Positions 7,429-14,138 of a stretch of 22,616 nucleotides of DNA are shown here, piece by piece. This stretch comes from WAPX01 sp964622075 (lineage in GTDB: Archaea > Halobacteriota > Archaeoglobi > Archaeoglobales > Archaeoglobaceae). The notes beneath the pieces were generated by a model. The model was not told the DNA's origin. It did not search any database and saw nothing but the letters and a program-made list of their open reading frames with translations. The position numbers and the translations under genes were made by a program. The stretch spans positions 1 through 22,616 of the forward strand of contig CAZUMR010000037.1 of assembly GCA_964622075.1 (NCBI GenBank), in the 5' to 3' direction. The stretch's first letter is position 1, and every line of letters begins with the position of its first letter.

Positions 7429-8091
7429 ATGGGTGTGGTAATAATAAACTTCAAAGCGTACAGAGAGGGTTCCGGAAAGAGGGCTCTTGAGCTTGCGAAA
7501 ATAGCAGACGATGTGGCAGGCAGGTGCGACGACTACATAGCCATAGCCGTTACATCTCTGGATCTTGCAGAAATAGTGAAGGAAGTTTCCATCGACGTTT
7601 TTGCCCAGCATGTGGATGCCGTTGACTTCGGCTCCCATACCGGAAGGATAAACGCCGAGATGATAAAGGAGAAGGGAGCAAAAGGCAGTCTCGTAAACCA
7701 CAGTGAGAGAAGGCTCAGGCTTGCTGATATAGAGTACATAGTCTCAAAACTCAGGGAGCTATCTCTAACTTCTGTGGTCTGCACAAACAACGTCGCAACA
7801 ACAGCAGCTGCTTCAGCACTGAAACCGGATTATGTGGCTGTAGAACCGCCTGAACTGATAGGAACGGGAATTCCTGTTAGCAAGGCAGAACCTGAGGTGG
7901 TTGAGAACTCCGTAAAGGCCGCCAAAAACGTAAATCCAGAGGTAAAGGTTCTGTGCGGAGCTGGGATTACGTGCCACGAAGACTACGTAGCTGCTCTGGA
8001 TCTTGGAGCTGAAGGAGTTCTGCTTGCGAGCGGAATAGTAAAGGCAAAGGATAGAAAGGCCGCTCTTGAAGAGCTCGTTGGCCTCAGGTAG
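7429..8091 (+). CDS. tpiA: Triosephosphate isomerase
   Basis: Interconverts dihydroxyacetone phosphate and glyceraldehyde 3-phosphate in glycolysis and gluconeogenesis. The 220-residue length matches the compact archaeal form, shorter than the 250-residue bacterial and eukaryotic enzymes. Catalytic residues are Asn7 and Lys9 (INFKA), His91 in VNHSERR and Glu139 in VAVEPPELIGTG; the last also supplies the phosphate-gripping loop. The end contains the phosphate-binding GAGI and LLASGIVKAKD segments. ATG at 7429 gives the standard N-terminus, with GGTAA some distance upstream. It converges with the LysE-type gene downstream. Nothing unusual in the sequence. Confidence 0.98.
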   Translation: MGVVIINFKAYREGSGKRALELAKIADDVAGRCDDYIAIAVTSLDLAEIVKEVSIDVFAQHVDAVDFGSHTGRINAEMIKEKGAKGSLVNHSERRLRLADIEYIVSKLRELSLTSVVCTNNVATTAAASALKPDYVAVEPPELIGTGIPVSKAEPEVVENSVKAAKNVNPEVKVLCGAGITCHEDYVAALDLGAEGVLLASGIVKAKDRKAALEELVGLR

Positions 8092-8097
8092 CTAAAA

Positions 8098-8167
8098 AAT
8101 TTTAGATTTTTTAATATTTTTAAATTGGTATTTAATTTAGTTCAAATTATATTTAATTAAATTTTTG
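8098..8167. terminator. AT-rich terminator-like stretch between convergent genes
   Basis: About 70 bases almost entirely A and T with several T runs on both strands (ATTTTTTAATATTTTTAAATT and neighbours). It lies between the converging tpiA and exporter genes, where oligo-T archaeal termination is expected in both directions. Confidence 0.55.
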
Positions 8168-8176
8168 ACTACAAAC

Positions 8177-8208
8177 TACGAATTACAGAATTTACGAATT
8201 ACAGAATC
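8177..8208. repeat. 16-base tandem duplication spanning the exporter stop codon
   Basis: TACGAATTACAGAAT is repeated with a 16-base period (8177-8192 and 8193-8208), differing in one base. The stop codon of the minus-strand exporter gene (8199-8201) lies inside the copy nearest that gene, so the duplication straddles the gene end. Confidence 0.9.
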
Positions 8209-8798
8209 CTGTGATTCGTGATTCCGGCATAGATGAAGGCCACTCCAAACACAAGCAGGAGTAACACGGAAGTGGCTGTCAGGGCTTTGGTGAACTTCTC
8301 CCCCATCCCTGCAATTTTACCCGAGAATGCAGAAACAAAGCCAAGCCACGCATAATCACATGATTCATGAGCCAGAATGAACAGAATCAGGCCAATAACG
8401 CCAAATTCCACAGACTTGACTATGAGTGTCAGACCTATCGTAAGCCACCACATTATGAAGTATGGATTGAGAGCTGTCATTGCTGCTCCCGCGAAAAGTG
8501 AGCCTCCCCTGAATTCCTCCCTCTCCCCGCCTTTCAGCTCAAGGTAAGCAAGGTACAGCATGACAATTCCACCGGCAACAGCAAGGGCCCTTTTTTCCAG
8601 CTGAGACAGAGTTAGGCCAAAGGCGTAGAGAGCGAGTATCAGGGGTATTTCCACTACTGCATGGCCGGTAGAGACAACAAACCCTGACAGAGGGTTCTTC
8701 CTGCCCTCAGCAAGAGTGGCAGCAAACAGAGGCCCGGGAGCTATAACTCCGCTGAGAGAGACAAGGACAACTGTAACAAGAAAAGCCAGCAAATCCAT
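8199..8798 (-). CDS. LysE/RhtB-family transporter
   Basis: Predicted inner-membrane exporter of amino acids or similar small metabolites, about 199 residues with six hydrophobic segments, the normal size and topology of the LysE family. The typical N-terminal signature is present (VSLSGVIAPGPLFAATLAEG, with the family's PGP), then GHAVVE in the next helix and NPYFIMWW in the middle. I start at ATG 8798 because GGTG lies just before it. An in-frame TTG at 8819 would overlap the stop of the preceding gene by four bases and add seven residues. It is the last gene of the taw1 - translin-like - exporter run. The substrate cannot be predicted. Confidence 0.88.
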   Translation of the reverse strand: MDLLAFLVTVVLVSLSGVIAPGPLFAATLAEGRKNPLSGFVVSTGHAVVEIPLILALYAFGLTLSQLEKRALAVAGGIVMLYLAYLELKGGEREEFRGGSLFAGAAMTALNPYFIMWWLTIGLTLIVKSVEFGVIGLILFILAHESCDYAWLGFVSAFSGKIAGMGEKFTKALTATSVLLLLVFGVAFIYAGITNHRIL

Positions 8799-8815
8799 TT
8801 TTACACCCGCCCTGC

Positions 8816-9436
8816 TCAATTTTCCAGCCGGCCTATAAGCTTCGCGGCAAGCAGGTCAGACTTTGTTCTGTCTATTAAGTTTCTTGCAAGATCGACCTTG
8901 TGCCTGAGATTTGGAACGAGCTTTTCAGGAAAGCTAAACTGAACAAGACACGAGTAAATTTCTTCCATTGCGTCTATACACTTCTCAGCTTCCTCCACCC
9001 TGCCAAACCTCATCAGATCCAGAGCGAACCTTCTGATTTCCCCAACAGCATCTGCATAGCCCGTGAGAATGGACGGTGTTTCAAGATCTAACTCTGGAAC
9101 TTTTTCACCCCTCACGAAGTTAAGGAAGACCGTACCTTCCACGAATTCCTGCATGGCTTCTGCACTTATAGCTCTGTAAAACGGATAGGTCGAGTACTTC
9201 TTTATTTCTTCCATAACCTCTCCGGCTTTTTTCAGCAGTTCCTCCGCCTCTTCCAGATTGCCTGCGTGAATTCTCGCCACCGCTCTTGTGGAGTAAATTC
9301 TTGCCTCTCTGCAGAGCTTTATAAGCTCCTCCCTTGCTCTATCAAGTTCTTCAAGCTCCGAATAAAGTTCTTCCAGCTGCTTTACGTTAACGAACTTTGC
9401 AGAATCTGTAAACCTGCTACCAGTATCAGAGCTCAG
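8816..9436 (-). CDS. Translin-family protein, apparent CTG start
   Basis: All-helical archaeal translin homologue (COG2178 type); relatives bind single-stranded RNA or DNA as oligomers. The conserved block EARIYSTRAVARIHAGN, with preceding coiled helix ELYSELEELDRAREEL, is the translin N-terminal core. The first ordinary start codon, GTG at 9280, cuts that helix in two and leaves only 154 residues. The frame is open upstream to a TGA at 9459-9457 but contains no ATG, GTG or TTG. GGGGGTGA at 9448-9441 is followed, four bases later, by an in-frame CTG at 9436. The same four-base gap separates GGTGA from ATG in the binding-protein gene and in rpiA in this window. From CTG the protein has 206 residues, normal for the family. 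A sequencing frameshift after a GTG at 9444 is the alternative. Confidence 0.8.
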   Translation of the reverse strand: MSSDTGSRFTDSAKFVNVKQLEELYSELEELDRAREELIKLCREARIYSTRAVARIHAGNLEEAEELLKKAGEVMEEIKKYSTYPFYRAISAEAMQEFVEGTVFLNFVRGEKVPELDLETPSILTGYADAVGEIRRFALDLMRFGRVEEAEKCIDAMEEIYSCLVQFSFPEKLVPNLRHKVDLARNLIDRTKSDLLAAKLIGRLEN

Positions 9437-9452
9437 AATTTCACCCCCGGGA

Positions 9453-10349
9453 CTATCTCACAAGCAAAACAACCCTGCTTATCCGGGACTCATCCTTTAT
9501 GCTGTATCCTGTGAGCTTCTCCAGCTCCTCGGCAAAACTCCTGACTTCTTCGTGAGAGGGCATTGCACTTCTCTCAAGTCTGAGCCTTGAGTAGCCAAGG
9601 TGCATGTATGCCTTGGCCTCTATAAAGTCCGGAGAAGCCGTGTCAAGCAGCTCCACGAAGTTTTCGGGAATCATGTTCAGACCCTTTATCAGAGTCAGTC
9701 TTATGACCGTTCTGCAATCCTTTTCAGCCATGATTTTCAAAGATTTCAGTATATTTTCCCAGAAGCTCTTTTTAGGTCTGTTCAGTATCATGTGGCTCTC
9801 CTCGCTGTACGCTGTCAGACTTATGTAGAGCTGGTACGGGTCTATTTTTTCAACCATCTCCGGTCTCGTCCCATTCGTGACAACGAAGGTGGTCATACCC
9901 TTGGAATTGAATATCTCCACAAGCTCATCAAGGTAGGGATAGAGAGTTGGCTCTCCAATGAGACTTATGGCTACTTGATTTGGTTTCTTAGCCTCCTCAA
10001 GTTTCCTCCTGTTAACATCACTGAGACCACCAAAACCGCTCAGCAAAACTCTCTGAGCCTTTATACTCTCCTCAGCAACGTATTCTGGAGGATCCCATCC
10101 CTCTATTTTTGGCAGGAGGTCAAGAGGTCTCCAGCAGTACACACAGCTCTGATTGCAGAGGAGAGCGGGAGTCATTTGAAGACAGCGGTGAGAGTTTATA
10201 CCGTAAAACTTCTGCTTGTAACAAACTCCCCTATCTCTGAGGGATTTTTTGAGCCACAGACATAGCTTTACGGCGGAATGCCGGCCTACAATCCTGTAAC
10301 CTTTCAAATCGTCAAGCAGTTTTCTGGGTATTCCCGGATTACCATGCAT
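9453..10349 (-). CDS. taw1: tRNA 4-demethylwyosine synthase (TYW1/Taw1)
   Basis: Radical SAM enzyme that condenses N1-methylguanosine at position 37 of tRNA-Phe with pyruvate to make the tricyclic wyosine base. The window shows both iron-sulfur sites: three cysteines spaced C-x12-C-x12-C (30, 43, 56) for the pyruvate-binding cluster and C-x3-C-x2-C (CNQSCVYC, 65-72) for the SAM cluster. FYGINSHRC.QMTP and VAISLIGEPTLYP are typical. I start at ATG 10349 (298 residues). A GTG at 10472 would add 41 residues that family members lack; it would place the first cluster cysteine at 71 instead of near 26 as in Pyrococcus abyssi, and would overlap the tRNA promoter. CTAAAATAC sits about 26 bases before the ATG, fitting a leaderless transcript. 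Confidence 0.95.
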   Translation of the reverse strand: MHGNPGIPRKLLDDLKGYRIVGRHSAVKLCLWLKKSLRDRGVCYKQKFYGINSHRCLQMTPALLCNQSCVYCWRPLDLLPKIEGWDPPEYVAEESIKAQRVLLSGFGGLSDVNRRKLEEAKKPNQVAISLIGEPTLYPYLDELVEIFNSKGMTTFVVTNGTRPEMVEKIDPYQLYISLTAYSEESHMILNRPKKSFWENILKSLKIMAEKDCRTVIRLTLIKGLNMIPENFVELLDTASPDFIEAKAYMHLGYSRLRLERSAMPSHEEVRSFAEELEKLTGYSIKDESRISRVVLLVR

Positions 10350-10460
10350 TAAATGGGCTTCTACTACAGGTATTTTAGGGTTGCCGTAAGCTACTGAACT
10401 GAGATGAATTATCCCATCTATTATCTCGCCAGATTGAACACCAGCATCCAGAGCATAAAG

Positions 10461-10470
10461 CTTTTTAATC
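10461..10470 (+). promoter_or_regulatory. Probable TATA box of tRNA-Thr
   Basis: CTTTTTAATC is centred about 27 bases before the mature 5' end of the tRNA, the usual archaeal spacing. Confidence 0.5.
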
Positions 10471-10492
10471 ACTTAACATTCAGCCCTTTTAA

Positions 10493-10565
10493 GCCACGGT
10501 AGCTCAGCAGGTGGAGCGCGTGCTTGGTAAGCACGAGGTCCCGGGTTCAAATCCCGGCCGTGGCT
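10493..10565 (+). tRNA. tRNA-Thr (anticodon GGT)
   Basis: 73 bases fold as a complete cloverleaf: acceptor GCCACGG/CCGTGGC, D arm GCTC/GAGC, anticodon arm CGTGC/GCACG with loop TTGGTAA (anticodon GGT, reading ACC/ACT), five-base variable loop and T arm CCGGG/CCCGG with TTCAAAT. Discriminator base is T. The CCA end is not encoded and no intron is present. A T-rich stretch downstream (CTCTTTCGTATTTTT) may end transcription. It borders an AT-rich region with a decayed gene, but I found no second copy of its 3' end that would mark an integration event. Confidence 0.97.
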
Positions 10566-10880
10566 CTTTCGTATTTTTGGATAAATAGCTTAATATATAT
10601 AAGAAGCGTATTCTCCGAACAACATCTGTCCAGCAAAGAGTGTCAAACTTCCAGCGTACATTTAGTTCTTTACCAAGATTATGTAGCAGCCGATGGCCTT
10701 TATTTAGCTGAACAGACCCTTACCCTACAGGAATCTCTGTAAATACCCCAGATTCGAGGGACCCACACTGGTAAAAGTATCCTAGATTCTCATCACTCGT
10801 CATGTCCACAACCTGATTGCCAGTCATGAAAATTTCCGTGCAGGAGAAATTATTTATGAAGTTACATGTAACTGAAGTAG
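10566..10880. other. AT-rich gap between tRNA-Thr and the M48 pseudogene, no credible gene
   Basis: No frame here looks like a whole gene. One frame, open from inside the tRNA to 10742, ends in a stretch of plausible protein sequence (LYQDYVAADGLYLAEQTLTL) that could be a decayed gene tail, but nothing is recognisable. The last 30 bases hold a TATA-like AAATTATTTATG and the palindrome described separately. Confidence 0.5.
10860..10873. promoter_or_regulatory. 14-base perfect palindrome AGTTACATGTAACT, candidate operator
   Basis: Shares the 12-base core GTTACATGTAAC with the site at 5577-5588. It lies between a TATA-like element (about 10848-10858) and the ATG at 10881, a position where a bound protein would block transcription. 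Confidence 0.5.
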
Positions 10881-11462
10881 ATGAAAATTCTAGGATTCCA
10901 AAAACTAAGAATACAAGATAGACCTAAACTTTTTCAAATATTTTAAAGAATACAAGATTGATCAACCAAGAATACTAATATGGGATAAGAACTTTCCAAA
11001 CGCCTTAGGGGGTTCCCCTTTGCCATTATAGTATCCAAGGGACTATACGATCTACTTACAGATGAAGAGTTATTTGCTACACTTCTACACGAAATTGGGC
11101 ACAAAAATCAAAAATTTTATACACACATCAAGTTTGGACTATTATCTTTGCATTTTGTATGCTTAAGTATATTTATTCTAAGAACAACAATCCACAGAAA
11201 GATTGAATTAAATGCTGACCGCTATGCTGCTAGCATTCTAGCTAATAATAATGTCTGGCTAGTTTCGTCATTTAAAAAAGTTGAAGATATTAACACCAAA
11301 ATCCTTCTATTTATCCGAGTGTTCTCACTATTGATTTTTGCCCCGTTTCAAACTCACCCAACTATCGAGGAAAGAATCAACCACATTGCTAGTTTCTGCC
11401 ATAACGGGGAAAAGGTAGTGTATGGTAAAAAATCAAATAAAGTTATGAAAAATCTTTATTGA
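10881..11462 (+). pseudogene. Frameshifted M48 (HtpX-like) zinc metalloprotease
   Basis: Three pieces in two frames join into one M48-like protein. The first piece runs from ATG 10881 (MKILGFQKLR...) to a TAA at 10944. The second, one base over, reads KEYKIDQPRILIWDKNFPNALGG and ends at a TAG at 11029. The third, back in the first frame, begins PFAIIVSKGLYDLLTDEEL. It holds the zinc motif HEIGH (11088-11102), two hydrophobic stretches, the third ligand in ELNADRYAA and the HtpX-like tail THPTIEERINHI. An extra T near 10941-10944 and a missing C near 11015-11018 would explain both shifts. A 13-base direct repeat (AAGAATACAAGAT, 10907 and 10946, 39 bases apart) flanks the first shift. The gene is markedly AT-rich against the housekeeping genes. 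Sequencing error at two sites is possible. Confidence 0.75.
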
Positions 11463-11607
11463 TAAATTGATTTAAACTGGCTGCAGTTTTAAGGAAATAC
11501 TATTTTGCAGTGGATCTTGAAATTGTGAATATTAAAATCTCAAAACAGAAAAGAAAAAGTGTATGAAATTAACTCCAAAAAACATATCAGGATCTAAATT
11601 GCCAGAA

Positions 11608-11618
11608 ACTATTTAACC
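11608..11618 (+). promoter_or_regulatory. Probable TATA box of the SRP RNA gene
   Basis: ACTATTTAACC lies about 26 bases before the first base of the SRP RNA. Confidence 0.5.
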
Positions 11619-11638
11619 CCCGAACTCAAACAACTAAC

Positions 11639-11949
11639 GGTGGGCTAGGCCGGGGGGTTCGGCGTCCCCTGTAACCCGAAACCGTCGGTATGCGGGGGCC
11701 GAAGCCGAGGGAAGGCCCGTCAAGCGGGGAGTTCAACCCTGCCCGGTTCCGTAGAGTCCCCGTCCTGGAGGGTCGACGGTTACGGCTGGGCTGTCCGGAG
11801 GGACTGTCCGCCGTATTTGCCGGGGGAACCGGCTCAGGCCCGGAAGGGAGCAGGCTAACCCCGGACGCTCGGCGCTTCCAGGGTAGCGGGGAGGAGGAAT
11901 CGGGCAGGGAAGCTCTCCGTAAGGCGGGTCGACCCGAGGCGTGCCCACC
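11639..11949 (+). ncRNA. ffs: Archaeal signal recognition particle 7S RNA
   Basis: RNA core of the signal recognition particle, which binds SRP19 and SRP54 and directs ribosomes making membrane and secreted proteins to the membrane. The ends pair (GGTGGGC at 11639 with GCCCACC at 11943) as in archaeal helix 1. The 5' domain has the conserved GGCCGGGGGGTTCGGCGTCC and TGTAACCCGAAACCG. The SRP54-binding helix 8 is unmistakable: CAGGCCCGGAAGGGAGCAG with a GGAA tetraloop near 11850. It is about 311 bases, the normal archaeal length, and very GC-rich in AT-rich surroundings, as expected for a structured RNA in a hyperthermophile. A CTTTGATT stretch and AT-rich sequence follow the 3' end. Confidence 0.97.
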
Positions 11950-11976
11950 TCTTTGATTAAATTTTAAAAAATTTGA

Positions 11977-12000
11977 AAACCTGCAGAAAAACCTGCAGAA
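11977..12000. repeat. Perfect 12-base tandem duplication
   Basis: AAACCTGCAGAA occurs twice head to tail, 11977-11988 and 11989-12000, in the spacer between the SRP RNA and the next gene. Confidence 0.92.
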
Positions 12001-12030
12001 TTCCGCAGAGAGGTAACGTTTTTTACATCT

Positions 12031-13599
12031 TTGAGAGAGCTAACATCATTGAAAGGTGATAAAAAGCCAGAAAAAGAAGTTCTGGAGCACAATCCACTTT
12101 TCAAGAGGTGGAAAAAAGGAGATATAAGGGTAGCCCTTGTATATCCAAATGCGTACGTAGGCGGTATTGCAAACATAGGAATTCAGCAGATTTATGCGGA
12201 AGTTAACTCCACAGAAAATTTCGTTTGTGAGAGATTTTATGGAGATGTTTTTGATTGCAGGAGAAGCGTTGAGACTGGAGCATACCTGAAAGATTTTGAT
12301 ATAGCTCTGTTTTCTGTCCAGTTCGAGGAGGACATGTTTAAAGCCGCAAAAATTGCTTCAGAACTGACCAATCCAGTAAAGATTGCTGGTGGCCCATGCG
12401 TGCTCGAAAATCCCCTACCTCTGTCACCCTACTTTGACTACTTTTACGTTGGCGAGATAGATGGCGAAGTGAATAGAGTGCTTGAAGTTGCGATGAGCGG
12501 TGGGGAGGAAGGATGCCTGATAAAATCCAGAACTGCCGTTGAAATGTCTGAGAGCGGTGAAAAACTCAGAGTCAGAAAGGCTGAGTTAAACTCCCACCTG
12601 AAAAAAGAGATAATTGGATCGGGAGTTTACGGGAGGTGCTTTTTGCTGGAAGTTGGCAGGGGATGCAAAAGGAGCTGCAGTTTTTGCGTGGTCAGACAGA
12701 TATACCGACCCTGCAGGTGGAGGAAACTGGAGCTGCTGCTTGATGTGGCAAGAAGTGCAGACGTTAATAGAATTGCACTGATCTCTCCCTCCGTAACTGA
12801 TCATCCAAATGCAAAAGATCTGCTGTCGGAGCTCGTGAACATGGGATTTGAGGTTTCACCCTCATCCATGAGGGCAGATACGATAGATGAAGAGTTAGCA
12901 GATCTGCTTGTTGCGTGTGGACAGAAAAGCATAACCATAGCTCCAGAAGCGGGCAGTGAAAAACTAAGGCGAGTTTTGAGGAAGGGAATTGATGAGGAGA
13001 CAGTTCTCAGTTCAGCGGAGATAATAAGGGAGAGAGGAATAAAAAACGTAAAAATGTACTACATGATTGGCATCCCGGGGGAGAACAAAGAAGATGTGAA
13101 TGAAATTCTCAGGCTTACAGAGAAGGTGAAGAAACTCGGGCTTAAAGTAAGTGTTTCTGTAAACCCGCTCGTCCCAAAGCCGCACACTCCTCTCCAGTTC
13201 GCTCCATTTGGAGGCATGTTCGAAGAATTTCAGAAAGGTTTTCAGAGGGGCAAAGATTTCAGAAGTTCAGGTCTGGCTAAAGAAGTGTTAAAAGTGTTGA
13301 AAGTCCTCAGAGAAAGATCGAAAACACTTGAAAGAGGTTTCAGAAAGATCAGAGTAAGGTTCAGCATTGAGAGAGGAGAGGAGTTTGCAATTCAGACGAT
13401 CGTTTCAAGAGGAAGTGTTGACGTTGGCAGGTATCTAACGCTCGGTAAAAGGGAAGTCCTCAGAAAGTTTCCTCACCTGCTGATGGAGCTGAACTTTGAA
13501 AGGCAGCCCTGGGAATTCGTTGATCACGGCTACAGCTTCAAAAGACTGAGAACAGAGTATGAGAAGCTCATGGAAATAGCCGGAGTGTGTGCTGTCTGA
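12031..13599 (+). CDS. Radical SAM protein with N-terminal B12-binding-like domain
   Basis: A 522-residue enzyme of unknown substrate. Residues about 31-160 resemble a cobalamin-binding-like Rossmann domain (DIRVALVYPNAYVGGIANIG at the start, KIAGGPCVLENP later). The radical SAM motif is Cys212-x3-Cys216-x2-Cys219 (GCKRSCSFC), followed by PSSMRADTID, ITIAPEAGSEKLRRVLRKGI and YYMIGIPGE, as in methylthiotransferase-like and related families. SVNPLVPKPHTPLQ is typical of this archaeal subgroup. No clear TRAM domain is seen. The start is uncertain: TTG 12031 gives the longest frame and TTG 12049 lies nearer a TATA-like TTTTTACAT. A good GGTGAT at 12055-12060 has no usable start codon after it, only AAG four bases on. 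It lies alone between the SRP RNA and convergent pth2. Confidence 0.87.
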   Translation: MRELTSLKGDKKPEKEVLEHNPLFKRWKKGDIRVALVYPNAYVGGIANIGIQQIYAEVNSTENFVCERFYGDVFDCRRSVETGAYLKDFDIALFSVQFEEDMFKAAKIASELTNPVKIAGGPCVLENPLPLSPYFDYFYVGEIDGEVNRVLEVAMSGGEEGCLIKSRTAVEMSESGEKLRVRKAELNSHLKKEIIGSGVYGRCFLLEVGRGCKRSCSFCVVRQIYRPCRWRKLELLLDVARSADVNRIALISPSVTDHPNAKDLLSELVNMGFEVSPSSMRADTIDEELADLLVACGQKSITIAPEAGSEKLRRVLRKGIDEETVLSSAEIIRERGIKNVKMYYMIGIPGENKEDVNEILRLTEKVKKLGLKVSVSVNPLVPKPHTPLQFAPFGGMFEEFQKGFQRGKDFRSSGLAKEVLKVLKVLRERSKTLERGFRKIRVRFSIERGEEFAIQTIVSRGSVDVGRYLTLGKREVLRKFPHLLMELNFERQPWEFVDHGYSFKRLRTEYEKLMEIAGVCAV

Positions 13600-13606
13600 C
13601 ATTTAT

Positions 13607-13643
13607 TGTAAACTCCAATATATTGTTTACTGTAAACTCCAAT
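13607..13643. repeat. Direct repeat TGTAAACTCCAAT, 24-base period
   Basis: Exact 13-base copies at 13607-13619 and 13631-13643, with a degenerate third copy (TGTAAATCAACTCCGAT) from 13644. It follows directly on the stop of the radical SAM gene, in the spacer shared with convergent pth2. Confidence 0.88.
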
Positions 13644-13748
13644 TGTAAATCAACTCCGATTATACTCCAAAAACTTATTATAAATACCAGCAATCAACGC
13701 CAGCAGTCAACAAACTCACATCTACAGCTCAACGCATGCAAGCATCAG

Positions 13749-14108
13749 CTATCTGAGAAGCGGTAAACTCCCGGTAACCCTGTCAATCCTGTCCTCTCTA
13801 TCAGGGCCTATTACCAGTGCTGTCGGCGTTCCGGGAGGAACTTCAGTCAGCCCCGCATCTCTAACAATTTCAGCTACAAGTCCAAGCTTTCTTGCCTTTT
13901 CCCTAAGTTCAAACAGCTCTCTTTCGCTGTTAACTTTCAGTGCTATTTTTTTCTGCCCTCCAAGTTTCCAGAGCTCGATTACTTTTCTATCAGAAAGTTC
14001 ATAACCAATTATCGCTGCATGTGCTGCCTGAACTGCCAATTTTCCCCTCGAAAGCTTCAGATCATCCCTGAGAACTATCACCTGTTTGTAAGTAACCTGT
14101 CCGAACAT
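13749..14108 (-). CDS. pth2: Peptidyl-tRNA hydrolase, archaeal/eukaryotic type (Pth2)
   Basis: Frees tRNA from peptidyl-tRNA that drops off the ribosome. The 119-residue length and motifs are those of Pth2: KQVIVLRDDLKLSRGKLAVQAAHAA near the N-terminus, carrying the catalytic lysine and the GKLAVQAAHA signature, then KKIALKVNSE, AEIVRDAGLTEVPPGTPTALVIGP and the final DRVTGSLPLL. I start at ATG 14108, with GGTG six bases before it. An in-frame GTG at 14129 would add seven residues that lie inside a tandem duplication and look like copied leader sequence. It follows the small gene at 14139-14417 at about 30 bases, probably in one transcript. Confidence 0.97.
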   Translation of the reverse strand: MFGQVTYKQVIVLRDDLKLSRGKLAVQAAHAAIIGYELSDRKVIELWKLGGQKKIALKVNSERELFELREKARKLGLVAEIVRDAGLTEVPPGTPTALVIGPDREDRIDRVTGSLPLLR

Positions 14109-14109
14109 A

Positions 14110-14135
14110 AAAACACCTGAACAAAACACCTGAAC
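14110..14135. repeat. Perfect 13-base tandem duplication carrying two ribosome binding sites
   Basis: AAAACACCTGAAC occurs twice head to tail (14110-14122, 14123-14135). On the minus strand each copy reads GTTCAGGTGTTTT, so the ribosome-binding GGTG ahead of pth2 has been duplicated. Confidence 0.93.
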
Positions 14136-14138
14136 TTA

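Noticed and set aside
7340..8208. Short repeats as a CRISPR array
   Set aside because: Repeats are only two or three copies, 11-16 bases long and differ from place to place, with no regular spacers and no cas genes.
10493..10565. tRNA-Thr as a used integration site
   Set aside because: I looked for a second copy of the tRNA 3' end (CCCGGCCGTGGC) downstream and found none in the window, and no integrase gene is present.
10524..10742. Open frame starting inside the tRNA gene
   Set aside because: The first part is tRNA sequence; only the last third looks protein-like and it has no start.
11690..11956. Open frames on both strands within 11690-11956
   Set aside because: They lie inside the SRP RNA, whose conserved helices and paired ends explain the sequence; GC-rich RNA genes often give spurious frames.
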